Source: JAJXXT01 sp963764465 (lineage in GTDB: Bacteria > Pseudomonadota > Alphaproteobacteria > Acetobacterales > Acetobacteraceae). From it: a stretch of DNA of 64,000 bases. The position numbers and the translations under genes are program-made. Below the pieces are notes generated by a model. That model did not search any database and was not told where the DNA came from. It worked only from the letters and a program-made list of their open reading frames with translations. The stretch spans positions 62,001-126,000 of the forward strand of contig CAVXSO010000001.1 of NCBI GenBank assembly GCA_963764465.1, given 5' to 3'. Shown here in pieces: positions 8,087 to 16,756 of the stretch. Position 1 is the first letter of the stretch. Every line of letters begins with the position of its first letter.

Positions 8087-9007
8087 ATGCGCCTGCTGGT
8101 CACCGGTGCCTCGGGCTTCGTAGGCTCGCATGTGCTGCCGGCGCTGGCCAGGGCCTTTCCGGACGCAGACCTGCTCGGCTGCGGCGAGGCGGCCGGCATG
8201 GAAAAGCTCGACATCACCGATGCGGCCGCGGTCCGGGCCCTGGTCGCGCGCACCCGACCGGCGGGCGTGGTGCACCTCGCGGCCGTGGCCGCCCCAGCCG
8301 CGGCACGGCGGGACCCCGCGCACGCCTGGGCCGTGAACCACGCCGGCACCATCGCACTGGCCCATGCGTTGGCGGGGGCTGTACCAGGGGCGGGGTTCGT
8401 CTTCGCCTCCTCGGCCGAGGTCTATGGCCGCTCCTTTCGCGGCGCGGCGCTGGACGAGCGCGCTCTGGTGGCGCCGATCAACCCTTACGCGGCGACCAAG
8501 GCGGCGGCGGACCTGGCACTCGGTGCCATTGAGGCCATCGCCACGGTGCGGCTGCGCCCGTTCAACCATACCGGCCCGGGGCAGGCGGCCGACTTCGTGG
8601 TGCCGGCCTTCGCACGGCAGATCGCGCGCATCGAAGCGGGCCTGCAGCCGCCGGTGATGACGGTGGGACGGCTCGACACCTCGCGCGATTTCCTCGACGT
8701 GCGGGACGTGGCGCGCGCGTATGCCCTTGCGTTGCGCCACGCACTCGCGGGCGGCGCGGGCGCGTTCAACATCGCGAGCGGCACGACACGCGCGATCGGC
8801 GACGTGCTGGCGGCGTTGCTTGCCCTCGCTGGCGCCGAGGTTCGAGTGGAGAGCAGCGCGGGTGGGCGCGGGCCCGAGATCGCCGGCGCGACAGGTGATG
8901 CCTCGGCGGCGCGCGCGATCCTCGGCTGGCAACCTGCCATCGCGTGGGAGCAGACACTCACCGACGTGCTGGCGGACTGGCGCGCGCGGGTGCTCGTTCA
9001 GGCCTAG
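8087..9007 (+). CDS. rmd: GDP-4-keto-6-deoxymannose reductase (RMD-like)
   Basis: A 306-residue NAD-dependent epimerase/dehydratase-family protein. It has TGASGFVGSHVLPALA at the N-terminus, the serine in FVFASSAEVYG, the NPYAATKAAADLAL Tyr-x3-Lys and LRPFNHTGPGQ. Following manC and gmd it would reduce the keto sugar to GDP-D-rhamnose. A GDP-fucose synthase would also be a 4-reductase, but that family has a distinct signature that I do not see. The start is two bases after the gmd stop, so coupling is likely. Confidence 0.8.
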   Translation: MRLLVTGASGFVGSHVLPALARAFPDADLLGCGEAAGMEKLDITDAAAVRALVARTRPAGVVHLAAVAAPAAARRDPAHAWAVNHAGTIALAHALAGAVPGAGFVFASSAEVYGRSFRGAALDERALVAPINPYAATKAAADLALGAIEAIATVRLRPFNHTGPGQAADFVVPAFARQIARIEAGLQPPVMTVGRLDTSRDFLDVRDVARAYALALRHALAGGAGAFNIASGTTRAIGDVLAALLALAGAEVRVESSAGGRGPEIAGATGDASAARAILGWQPAIAWEQTLTDVLADWRARVLVQA

Positions 9008-9058
9008 GCCGCCACGTCACGCGCTTGCCAAGCCAGACAGGCGGGCGGAGAAGGGTGC

Positions 9059-9811
9059 ATGGACGACGACACGAATTTGCTGCCTCGCGTGATCCCGATG
9101 GAGGGGACGACCAATGTCCGCGACCTCGGGGGCTGGCCCGCGCGTGACGGCAGGCGGGTGAAGCTCGGCCATGTCTTCCGCGCCGCACGGCTGGCCCGCA
9201 TCACGGAGGCTGACACGAAGGCACTGCGGGCGCTGGGTGTCCGGACGGTTGTGGACCTGCGCGGCGCCGACGAGCGCGCCAAGGTGCCGAACGTGGAGCA
9301 CGGGCTCAACGAGGTCTCGCTCGCCATCGAACCCTCGATCGGGCCACGGCTGCGCGAGATGGCGGAGAAGGGTGAGGGCACGGCGGAGGAGATGCGCGCG
9401 ATGATGGCGCGCGCCTACGCTGCCTACGCCATCGAGTGGTCGGCGCAGTACCGGGCGCTGTTCGCACTGCTCCTGTCAGAGCAGCGCGTGCCGCTGCTGT
9501 TCCATTGCACCGCGGGCAAGGACCGCACCGGCTTCGCCGCGGCGCTGATCCTGGCCGCGCTCGGCGTGCGCGAGGAGGCGATCCGGGAGGATTACCTGGC
9601 GACCACGCGGCTCTGGGTGCCGGACGAGGAAACCCATCAAACACTGCCGCCGGAGGTGGCGCAGGTGCTCCTCTCGGTCCACACGTCCCTGCTAGGCGCC
9701 GCCTTCGATGCGATCCACCAATGGCACGGCACGCTGGAAGCCTATCTGCGCGACCGCCTGGGCCTGGACGCCGGCCGGCTTGAGAACCTGCGCGCAAAGC
9801 TGCTCGAATAG
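9059..9811 (+). CDS. Tyrosine-protein phosphatase (DSP-like family)
   Basis: A 250-residue phosphatase of the bacterial tyrosine phosphatase family. The P-loop is HCTAGKDRTGFAAALIL, that is Cys-x5-Arg, and the N-terminal signature is GTTNVRDLGGWPARDGRRVK with FRAARLARIT. The lysine and aspartate in AGKDR are typical of the dual-specificity phosphoinositide/tyrosine group. GGAGAAGG precedes the ATG. The substrate is unknown. Its position just after a polysaccharide-precursor group might hint at a surface-sugar control role, but the genes are 51 bases apart and the link is weak. Confidence 0.85.
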   Translation: MDDDTNLLPRVIPMEGTTNVRDLGGWPARDGRRVKLGHVFRAARLARITEADTKALRALGVRTVVDLRGADERAKVPNVEHGLNEVSLAIEPSIGPRLREMAEKGEGTAEEMRAMMARAYAAYAIEWSAQYRALFALLLSEQRVPLLFHCTAGKDRTGFAAALILAALGVREEAIREDYLATTRLWVPDEETHQTLPPEVAQVLLSVHTSLLGAAFDAIHQWHGTLEAYLRDRLGLDAGRLENLRAKLLE

Positions 9812-9842
9812 CGCCGGGACGAAAATAGCCCCCGAAACGAAA

Positions 9843-9863
9843 GGGGCGGCCAGAGGCCGCCCC
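9843..9863. terminator. Bidirectional stem-loop between convergent genes
   Basis: GGGGCGGCC (9843-9851), a three-base loop and GGCCGCCCC form a perfect nine-pair hairpin between the stops of the phosphatase gene and hppA. There is no T-run on either strand, but the position between convergent genes fits termination for both. Confidence 0.6.
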
Positions 9864-9909
9864 CACGCAGACAAGCGGGTCCGGAGCGGCCCTCGGCCGC
9901 CCCGAACGT

Positions 9910-12006
9910 TTAGCCGAGGATGCGGGCCAGGATCGCCAGCAGCAGCAGTGCCACGATGTTGGTGATCTTGATCATCGGGTTCACCGCGGGACCGGCCGTG
10001 TCCTTGTACGGATCACCCACGGTGTCGCCGGTGACGGCGGCCTTGTGGGCGTCGCTGCCCTTGCCGCCGAAATGGCCTTCCTCGATGTATTTCTTCGCGT
10101 TGTCCCACGCGCCGCCACCCGAGGTCATCGAGATGGCAACGAACAGGCCGGTCACGATCGTGCCCAGCAGCATGGCACCCAGCGCCGAGAACGCCGCCGT
10201 CTTGCCAGCCACGATGGTGATGACGACGAACAGCACGATCGGCGCCAGCACCGGCAGCAGCGAGGGCATGATCATTTCGCGGATCGCTGCCTTGGTCAGC
10301 AGGTCCACCGCGCGGCCGTAATCGGGCTTCGCGGTACCGGCCATGATTCCCGGTATCTCCTTGAACTGCCGCCGCACCTCGACAACCACGCTGCCTGCCG
10401 CGCGGCCCACAGCGGTCATGCCCATGGCGCCGAACAGGTAAGGCAGCAGGCCGCCGATGAACAGGCCGATCACCACATACGGGTCCTGCAGCGCGAACTT
10501 CACGTCGAGCTTCGGGAAATAGTGCTTCAGGTCCTCGGTATAGGCCGCGAACAGCACCAGCGAGGCAAGGCCCGCGGAGCCGATCGCGTAGCCCTTGGTC
10601 ACCGCCTTGGTGGTGTTGCCGACCGCGTCGAGCGCGTCCGTCACCTTGCGGACCTCGGGCTCCAGCTCGCTCATTTCCGCGATGCCGCCGGCGTTGTCCG
10701 TCACCGGGCCGTAAGCGTCCAGAGCGACGATCATGCCGGCGAGGGAGAGCATCGTCGTCGCCGCCACCGCGATGCCGAACAGGCCGGCGACACTGAAGGC
10801 GGCAATGATGCCGACGCAGATCACCAGCACCGGCAGCGCGGTTGCCTCCATCGAGACCGCGAGGCCCTGGATCACGTTGGTGCCGTGGCCAGTGGTGGAG
10901 GACTGCGCGATGCTGCGCACCGGGCGGTACTCCGTCGAGGTGTAATATTCCGTGATCCAAACGATGAGGCCGGTCACCACCAGGCCCACGATGGCGCAAA
11001 GGAACAGCGAGGTGCCGGTGATGGTCGCCCCGCCCGCCATCGCCAGCGGCGTCGAGAACCCGGCGACCAGCGCGATGACGATGGCGATCGCCACAACGGA
11101 GAGAATGCCGGTGACGATCAGCCCCTTGTAGAGCGCGCCCATGATGTTGTCGTCGGACCCAAGCTTCACGAAGTAGGTGCCGATGACGGAGGTGAGGATA
11201 CAGACCGCGCCGATGCCGAGTGGCAGCACCATCATCTGGTCCTGTGCCGCGCCGGTGAAGAAGATGGCGCCAAGCAGCATCGTGGCAACGATCGTCACCG
11301 CGTAGGTCTCGAACAGGTCCGCCGCCATGCCGGCGCAGTCGCCCACGTTGTCGCCCACGTTGTCGGCGATCACCGCCGGGTTGCGGGGGTCATCCTCGGG
11401 GATTCCGGCCTCGACCTTGCCCACCAGATCGGCACCCACGTCGGCACCCTTGGTGAAGATGCCGCCACCGAGACGCGCGAAGATGGAGATCAGCGAGGCG
11501 CCGAACGAGAGGGCCACCATCGCCTCCAGCACCGGGCGCAGATCCGGGCCCTTCACGGCGCTGCGCAGAAAGAAGTAGTAGCCCGCGACGCCGAGCAGCC
11601 CGAGCCCGACCACCAGCATCCCGGTGATGGCGCCGGACTTGAACGCGATGTCGAGCCCCTTGGCGAGGCCGCCGCGGCTGGCCTGCGCGGTGCGCACATT
11701 GGCACGCACTGAAACGTTCATGCCGACATAGCCCGCGGCGCCGGACAGGATGGCGCCGATCGCGAACCCAATGCCCACACGGACACCGAGGAAGATCGAC
11801 AGCACGATCAGGATGACGATCCCGACCATGCCGATCGTGGTGTACTGGCGGTTCAGGTAGGCGCGCGCACCTACCTGAATGGCCGCCGCGATCTCCTGCA
11901 TGCGCTTGGTGCCGGCGTCGGCGGCAAGCACCTGGCGGCTGGTGATGAAGCCATAGACGAGCGCCAGCACGCCGCCGGCAAGAATGGCCAGATGGGCCAA
12001 GGACAT
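9910..12006 (-). CDS. hppA: K+-insensitive pyrophosphate-energised proton pump
   Basis: A 698-residue membrane H+-pyrophosphatase with about 15-16 hydrophobic segments. It couples pyrophosphate hydrolysis to proton export. The catalytic motifs DVGADLVGKVEAGIPEDDPRN and DNVGDNVGDCAGMAADLFE are intact, as is the C-terminal GDTVGDPYKDTAGPAVNP. A lysine occupies the diagnostic site in VGNTTKAVTKG (about residue 460) where K+-dependent enzymes have alanine, so it should not need potassium. GAGGGGAACG precedes the ATG. A hairpin lies just downstream of the stop. Confidence 0.96.
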   Translation of the reverse strand: MSLAHLAILAGGVLALVYGFITSRQVLAADAGTKRMQEIAAAIQVGARAYLNRQYTTIGMVGIVILIVLSIFLGVRVGIGFAIGAILSGAAGYVGMNVSVRANVRTAQASRGGLAKGLDIAFKSGAITGMLVVGLGLLGVAGYYFFLRSAVKGPDLRPVLEAMVALSFGASLISIFARLGGGIFTKGADVGADLVGKVEAGIPEDDPRNPAVIADNVGDNVGDCAGMAADLFETYAVTIVATMLLGAIFFTGAAQDQMMVLPLGIGAVCILTSVIGTYFVKLGSDDNIMGALYKGLIVTGILSVVAIAIVIALVAGFSTPLAMAGGATITGTSLFLCAIVGLVVTGLIVWITEYYTSTEYRPVRSIAQSSTTGHGTNVIQGLAVSMEATALPVLVICVGIIAAFSVAGLFGIAVAATTMLSLAGMIVALDAYGPVTDNAGGIAEMSELEPEVRKVTDALDAVGNTTKAVTKGYAIGSAGLASLVLFAAYTEDLKHYFPKLDVKFALQDPYVVIGLFIGGLLPYLFGAMGMTAVGRAAGSVVVEVRRQFKEIPGIMAGTAKPDYGRAVDLLTKAAIREMIMPSLLPVLAPIVLFVVITIVAGKTAAFSALGAMLLGTIVTGLFVAISMTSGGGAWDNAKKYIEEGHFGGKGSDAHKAAVTGDTVGDPYKDTAGPAVNPMIKITNIVALLLLAILARILG

Positions 12007-12190
12007 CGGTCGCGTTCCCCTCGGTTGCAGACACGCGAGCGCAACCCGAGTCGGGCACAGCCACGCGTTTGGCCGGCGCTGATGCCAGAACCGTGGCCTC
12101 AGCGCAACGTCCGGGGGGTGAGGGCCGGCGGTGGGGGCCTGCCTCCGGCGCCCGTGCCGCCCCTCAAACTCCTCTCAGCCCCCGAACGGG

Positions 12191-12787
12191 TCAGGGACCC
12201 GTTGGCATAGGTGGGCCGCCGAACTCGACACGGATCGACACGCCGTGGCGGCCGGCGAAGAAGATGCGCCTGAGCGTGCTGCCGCCAAGGACGCGCGCGA
12301 GCTCCTGGATGGCGCAGAACGGCAGCAGCATGAAGAAGAACAGGATGAAGACGCTGAGGATGGCGACCGGCGTACCGCCGCCGAGGTCGTCGAGCACGTT
12401 CCTGGCCGCGCCGTGCAGGATCAGGCCGCGGACGGCGCCCTCGAGCGCGTGGAAGGCGATCAGGATCGTGGTGAGCAGCGCCGAATGCTTGATCACGGGT
12501 AGGATCAGCGGCCGGTCCTGCAGCTCGCGGCGGCCATAGATCGCCTCCACGACCATTGTGACCTTGGCGAGGATGAGCGCGTTGACGAGGGCGAACGTCT
12601 GCCGTTCGCCCTCGATCCCGAGGGAGGCGTACATGATCGAGCGGTAGAGCGCGAAGGAGCCGAGCAGCGCCCAGAAATAGAGCGTGATCAGCAGAAAGAT
12701 CTTGACCTCGTGCAGCAGCCGGGCCCTGAGCGAGTGCGGCGCCCTGGCGGACTCCGGATCCGCGGCGGATAGCGGCTCGTTCCTCAT
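12191..12787 (-). CDS. Four-helix integral membrane protein, unknown function
   Basis: A 198-residue protein with a short charged N-terminus and four clear membrane helices: KIFLLITLYFWALLGSFAL, TFALVNALILAKVTMVVEA, ALLTTILIAFHALEGAV and PVAILSVFILFFFMLLPFCAI. The C-terminal tail (FGGPPMPTGP) is short and soluble. I recognise no functional motif. ATG 12787 has GGAG seven bases upstream; upstream in-frame starts would give an implausible Arg/Pro-rich leader. It faces the hppA promoter region on the same strand and is separated from hppA by ~185 bp. Confidence 0.65.
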   Translation of the reverse strand: MRNEPLSAADPESARAPHSLRARLLHEVKIFLLITLYFWALLGSFALYRSIMYASLGIEGERQTFALVNALILAKVTMVVEAIYGRRELQDRPLILPVIKHSALLTTILIAFHALEGAVRGLILHGAARNVLDDLGGGTPVAILSVFILFFFMLLPFCAIQELARVLGGSTLRRIFFAGRHGVSIRVEFGGPPMPTGP

Positions 12788-12972
12788 CGCGAGGCTCCGT
12801 GCGCTGTTGCATCGCCGCCATCGATTCCGGGCGGGCGCGGCGGCCGGCGCGGCGCCCGGGAGCCACCGCCTATCACGCGGCGTGGCCGCGGGCCAGGAGC
12901 AACCGGGCCAGAAGCGGCCATCGAGCCGCGCCGCCCTGGAAGGCCGCGGAGTTGGCACGCTAGGCTCGGACC

Positions 12973-14947
12973 ATGCGTGTTTCCGCCTTCCTCGCGCTAC
13001 CGACTGAGATCGTGGTGGGCCAGTTGGCGGCCGAGGAGAGGCGGTTCTTCGGGCTCAGCGAGCCACAGCAGCTGCGCGCCTGGCATGCCACGGTCGACCT
13101 GCTGCGCGCGGTGCTATCGGGCTGGGAGGCGGCCGCCGGCTGGGCGCTGCACCTGGAGTTTCGCCTGCGCCGTCTGGGCAGGCGGCTGGATGCCGTGCTG
13201 GCAACGCCGCGGGCTGTCTTCGTGCTCGAGGTGAAGGCCGGAGTCTCGCGCATCGAACTCGCTGATCTGCGCCAGGTGGAGGATTACGCACTCGACTTGC
13301 AGGACTTTCATGCCGGCTCGCGCGGCTTTCCGATCGTTCCGATCCTGATTGCGACCGGAGCCGCAATCGCACCGGTCACGATGCCCCTGCTACTGCCTGC
13401 CGCCACGCCACCACTGGCGACGGATGCCCCGGGCCTTGGCGCATTGCTGCGCCGTCTCTGGACCGCGTTGCCGGTTCCAGCCGCGCCGCTCGACGTCGCG
13501 GCATGGGGGGACGCGCCCTATCGGCCAGTGCCCGGCATCGTGGAGGCCGCGCGCAGCCTTTACGCGCGCAATGCCGTGGAGGATCTGGCGGAGGCTCTGG
13601 CGGACCGTGAGGCTCTGGCCGCCACCCAGACGGCGATAGGCGAAGCGATCCGCGAGAGCCTGGGAGCCGGCCGCAAGACGGTCGTGTTCGTCACCGGCAT
13701 TCCGGGCGCCGGCAAGACGCTCTGCGGACTGGAGGCGGTGTTCGGCGCCGGCCGCGAGGTCACCGCGTTCCTCACCGGCAACCCGACCCTTGTGCACGTC
13801 TTCCGCGAGGCCCTCGCGCGCGATGCGGTCGCGGGCGGGATGCCGGCGCGCGATGCACGCCAGCGCGTGGAGGCCGCGATCCAGGCCCTGCCGCATTTCC
13901 GCGACGCGCACGTGGCAAGCGGTCATGTGCCGCCGGAGCGGGTGATCGTGGTCGACGAGGCGCAGCGAGTTCTGGAATCGCGCGCATGCCGTGCGCAAGA
14001 GCCGCGACCGCGATGTGGCGCTGACGGATTCCGAACCCGCGCTACTGCTCGACATCATGGCGCGGCACGCGGGTGGCGCGATCATTATTTGTCTCGTCGG
14101 CGGCGGCCAGGAGATCCACGACGGCGAGGGCGGCATCCTGGAATGGGCCGAAGCCTTGCGCGAGCGCCAGGCCTGGCGTGTGTTGGCGGCCGAGATGCCG
14201 GGTCACGCGGACACTCGGCGGACGCTTCCGGCGACCTTGCCCGCTGAGCGCGATCCCCGCCTGCACCTCGCCGTCGCGCGCCGTACACTGCGTGCCCCGG
14301 CGCTGCCGGAGTGGGTCGATCTGGTGCTCGACGGCCAGGCCGCCCGGGCCTGCCGCCTGGCGCAGGCCGAAACGATTCCCGTTTTCCTCTGCCGCGATCT
14401 CGATGCCATGCGCGCGGCACTCCGCGCGCGGGCGCGCGGCCTGCGGCGGGCGGGGTTGGTCGCGAGTTCGGGGGCGAAACGACTGCGCGCCGAGGGGCTT
14501 GGCGTGGAACTGCCGCACATGGACGCGGGCGCCGTGGCGCGCTGGTTCCTCGACCGCTGGCCGGATGTCCGCGCCTCCGACGCGCTGGAGACGGTGGCGA
14601 CCGAATTCTCCTGCCAGGGGCTGGAACTGGACTATGCGGGGCTCTGCTGGGGCGGCGACCTGGTGCGCACGGCGGGCGCGTGGCGGCCGAGGCGCTTCGC
14701 TGGCACCGCCTGGCAGCGTGTTGCCGGAGCCGAGGCGGCGGCCAACCGCCTCAACACCTACCGCGTCCTGCTCACCCGCGCGCGATACGAGACAATCCTC
14801 TGGGTGCCGCGCGGGGACGCGGCCGATGCCACCCGCGATCCGAGGGAGCTCGACGCGGTCGCGGATTTCCTCCGCGCGTCCGGCGCGCGCGATCTGCCGC
14901 AATCCGCCGCCCCCGCCATGGACAGCTACGCGGCCGCACTGCTCTAG
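12973..14947 (+). pseudogene. DUF2075 nuclease-helicase, frameshifted
   Basis: Two reading frames join into one 657-residue DUF2075 (Schlafen-group-3-like helicase) protein if a single base is removed in the GTTC at 13969-13972. Frame one carries a PD-(D/E)xK-like N-terminus (RRLDAVLA then VFVLEVKAG), QVEDYALDLQDFH, Walker A GIPGAGKT (~residue 241) and Walker B VIVVDEAQR. Frame two resumes with WNRAHAVRKSRDRD and holds the remaining helicase motifs, GLELDYAGLCWGGDL and NTYRVLLTRARYETILWVP. As sequenced, the helicase half is lost. The cause is a real mutation, programmed slippage or a sequencing error. Confidence 0.8.
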
Positions 14948-14954
14948 TCCCGCC

Positions 14955-15887
14955 ATGGAGGAACGGCCGGGGCGTGGGATCGCGATGACGGTGCTTGGCA
15001 TCGCCGTCTTCTCCGTCTCCAACGCACTCGGCAAATACTTCATCCACCGCTATCCGCTGGGCGAGATCCTGCTGTTTCGCAGCGCCGCCGCCTTCCTCTG
15101 CCTGCTGCCTTTCCTCAGCAGCCGCAGGGTCGTTGCCTCCCTCGCGCGCGGGCAGCTTGTGCTGCAGGTCGTGCGCATGGTGCTGGTCGCGGCGGAGTTG
15201 GTCTGCTTCTACACCTCCGTCAGCACCCTGCCGCTCGCCGCCGTCAGCACCTTTTACCTCGCGGTGCCAATCTACGTGATGGCGCTCTCGGCCCTGTTCC
15301 TGGGCGAGCGCGTCGCTGCGCGCCGCTGGGTCGCGGCCCTCATCGGGCTCGCGGGCGTGCTGGTGGCTTTGCGTCCGGGGGCAGCGGCGGTTGCCGGTAC
15401 CGGCCGGGCGGAGGCGATCTGCATTACCGGCAGCCTTTTCTACTCCGTCATCCTCACCCTGACGCGCCGGCTGCGCGGCACGGCGGGGACGGTGCTGGTC
15501 GCCTGGCAGCTCACCGGCGTGCTGGCGCTCGGCGCCGGCTGGTCCACGCTGCAATTTTCCGCGCCGGGTCCGCTGGACCTCCTGGCCCTCTCCGCGATCG
15601 GCCTCATCACCATGGCGGGCTATGGCGGCGTGAACCGCGGCCTGCAGCTCGCTCCCGCCTCGCTGGTGGCGCCCTTCCAGTACACGTCGATCGTCTGGGC
15701 GACGATGACCGGCTTCCTGGTGTTCGGCGAGGTGCCGGACGCGGGGACGGTGGTCGGCGCGCTGATCATCGTCGGCGCCGGCCTGTTTCTGCTGCTGGCC
15801 GAGCGCGGCGCCGTCCCACGCCCGCAACCGGTCCGACTTGAAGCTTCCGCCTCCTCGGGGGATAGAGAGGCCGCGAGGCGCCTGTAG
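14955..15887 (+). CDS. EamA/DMT-family permease
   Basis: A 310-residue protein with ten hydrophobic segments in two EamA repeats, from GIAMTVLGIAVFSVSNALG to VVGALIIVGAGLFLLLAE. Typical marks are SVSTLPLAAVSTFYLAVPIYV and LAPASLVAPFQYTSIVWATM. The family exports metabolites or amino acids; the substrate is unknown. The ATG at 14955 comes eight bases after the DUF2075 stop. The stop codon TAG (15885-15887) is made of bases 8-10 of the downstream tRNA, so the two genes overlap by ten bases. Confidence 0.82.
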   Translation: MEERPGRGIAMTVLGIAVFSVSNALGKYFIHRYPLGEILLFRSAAAFLCLLPFLSSRRVVASLARGQLVLQVVRMVLVAAELVCFYTSVSTLPLAAVSTFYLAVPIYVMALSALFLGERVAARRWVAALIGLAGVLVALRPGAAAVAGTGRAEAICITGSLFYSVILTLTRRLRGTAGTVLVAWQLTGVLALGAGWSTLQFSAPGPLDLLALSAIGLITMAGYGGVNRGLQLAPASLVAPFQYTSIVWATMTGFLVFGEVPDAGTVVGALIIVGAGLFLLLAERGAVPRPQPVRLEASASSGDREAARRL

Positions 15888-15951
15888 CTCAGTTGGTCAG
15901 AGCGGGCCGCTCATAACGGCTTGGTCGCAGGTTCGAGCCCTGCCGGGCGCA
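15878..15951 (+). tRNA. tRNA with CAT anticodon, probably tRNA-Ile2 (k2C) rather than Met
   Basis: The cloverleaf folds fully. The acceptor is GCGCCTG with CGGGCGC (one G-T pair), the D-arm GCTC/GAGC, the anticodon stem GGCCG/CGGCT around loop CTCATAA, and the T-arm GCAGG TTCGAGC CCTGC, with discriminator A. The body closely resembles the isoleucine tRNA whose CAT is modified to lysidine to read ATA, not elongator Met. The 3' CCA is not encoded. A T-run follows directly. Its 5' end overlaps the permease stop codon. Confidence 0.9.
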
Positions 15952-15954
15952 TCG
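15923..15954 (+). repeat. Left copy of 32-bp tRNA-end direct repeat (att-like)
   Basis: The 3' third of the tRNA plus three following bases, from GGTCGCAGG to GGGCGCATCG. It recurs identically at 16664-16695, which is the pattern left when an integrase uses a tRNA 3' end as attachment site. Confidence 0.8.
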
Positions 15955-16116
15955 TTTTTTCAACAGGTAAGATGGAACCTCCGGGGGCGACGCGACGTTC
16001 CGGCCAGGGCGACACGGCATCTGCGGCCACATCCAGCAGCGCCCGACCATCCGGCGCTGGAGGCGTCCGATGAAAATCCGCACGAGATCAGTGCCCTACG
16101 CTCCGGGCGGAACGTA

Positions 16117-16140
16117 ACGGCGGGTTCCGCAGCCCGCCGT
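16117..16140 (-). terminator. Stem-loop downstream of the GYD gene
   Basis: ACGGCGGG and CCCGCCGT form an eight-pair stem with an eight-base loop just beyond the stop of the minus-strand GYD gene. No T-run; assignment is by position. Confidence 0.45.
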
Positions 16141-16158
16141 CACTCACCCAAAGCGCCG

Positions 16159-16497
16159 CTACTGCTGTCCTGGCGGCTTGTAGGACCCGCTAATCTTGAC
16201 CCGCTTGTCACGAATAGTCCGCATCTCAGCCATGGTGTAAAGGCGCGTCAGGTGCGGATTTTGAACTGCGCCCGAGGCAACGGCCACGCCGGTGATCGCC
16301 GCCGCCATGTCGGGGTCCGGAACATCGAAGATGATCAGCACGCCAGGCCCGTGTGCTGCGCGTGCATACATCGAAACCAGCTTGCCGCCCGCGGCGCCAA
16401 GCATCTTCACCACCGCGGCCTCGCGGTCGGTTTTCGGGTCGCTCGCCATCGCGTTCAGGGCATTTGCCGTGTAGTCGCAGGTAAAGGAAAACAACAT
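16159..16497 (-). CDS. GYD-domain protein
   Basis: A 112-residue protein with the GYD-family layout: N-terminal strand MLFSFTCDYT, helix EAAVVKMLGAAGGKLVSMYA, the strand GVLIIFDVPDPDMAAAITGVAVASG and a tail LTRLYTMAEMRTI. The signature glycine-tyrosine-aspartate turn is replaced by HGPGVLIIFDVPD, so it is a divergent member. GGGGGAAATCCG precedes the ATG. It is the only intact gene inside the segment bounded by the tRNA and the copy of its 3' end, so it may be cargo of a decayed element. Function is unknown in the family. Confidence 0.7.
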   Translation of the reverse strand: MLFSFTCDYTANALNAMASDPKTDREAAVVKMLGAAGGKLVSMYARAAHGPGVLIIFDVPDPDMAAAITGVAVASGAVQNPHLTRLYTMAEMRTIRDKRVKISGSYKPPGQQ

Positions 16498-16663
16498 CGG
16501 ATTTCCCCCAAGTTATTTCTTGGCTGCCGCCTCGATCTGCGCGACCAGAAATCTTAGCCGATTTCATTCCTCCTGTGGAAGAAAAATCGCGGCCGGTTCG
16601 GCCTCCGCCGGCTCGTTCCCCTGCATCGCCGCGGCCGCGGTCGCGAGGCAGCTCATATCAGCG

Positions 16664-16695
16664 GGTCGCAGGTTCGAGCCCTGCCGGGCGCATCG
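16664..16695 (+). repeat. Right copy of 32-bp tRNA-end direct repeat (att-like)
   Basis: Identical over 32 bases to the tRNA end at 15923-15954. Similarity continues imperfectly leftward (GCTCATA at 16651-16657 matches the anticodon region), so it is a broken tRNA 3' half. It lies just after the ackA hairpin on the far side of the GYD segment. Confidence 0.8.
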
Positions 16696-16701
16696 CGGTT
16701 A

Positions 16702-16733
16702 CCCCGCGGCGGCACCGCCGCCGTGCCTCGGGG
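16702..16733 (-). terminator. Stem-loop downstream of ackA
   Basis: A compound hairpin: inner stem CGGCGGC/GCCGCCG with a three-base loop (16707-16723), flanked by CCCCG (16702-16706) pairing with CGGGG (16729-16733). It lies 24 bases past the ackA stop and probably ends the acyl-phosphate operon. Confidence 0.6.
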
Positions 16734-16756
16734 CGATGAGAGAGGCCTGCCCCCGG

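Noticed and set aside
10045..11712. Long antisense open frames, for example a 555-codon plus-strand frame across hppA
   Set aside because: Shadow frames of high-GC genes: His/Arg/Gly-rich composition, no domains, no ribosome site.
9910..12006. hppA as an unusual pump
   Set aside because: All motifs and the Lys of the K+-insensitive class are standard for this group of bacteria.
12007..12190. hppA upstream region as a possible small gene
   Set aside because: Only short Arg/Pro-rich frames with no ribosome site or family match; treated as a promoter region.
15889..16083. Minus-strand frame across the tRNA encoding RQGSNLRPSRYERPALTN
   Set aside because: This is the well-known false peptide made by reading a tRNA gene antisense. 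The similar ARTCDPLI end at 16653-16922 comes from the repeat copy.
16513..16560. Remnant of a truncated gene ending FLVAQIEAAAKK-stop on the minus strand
   Set aside because: An in-frame stop lies only a few codons upstream and no longer similarity is visible; too short to support.
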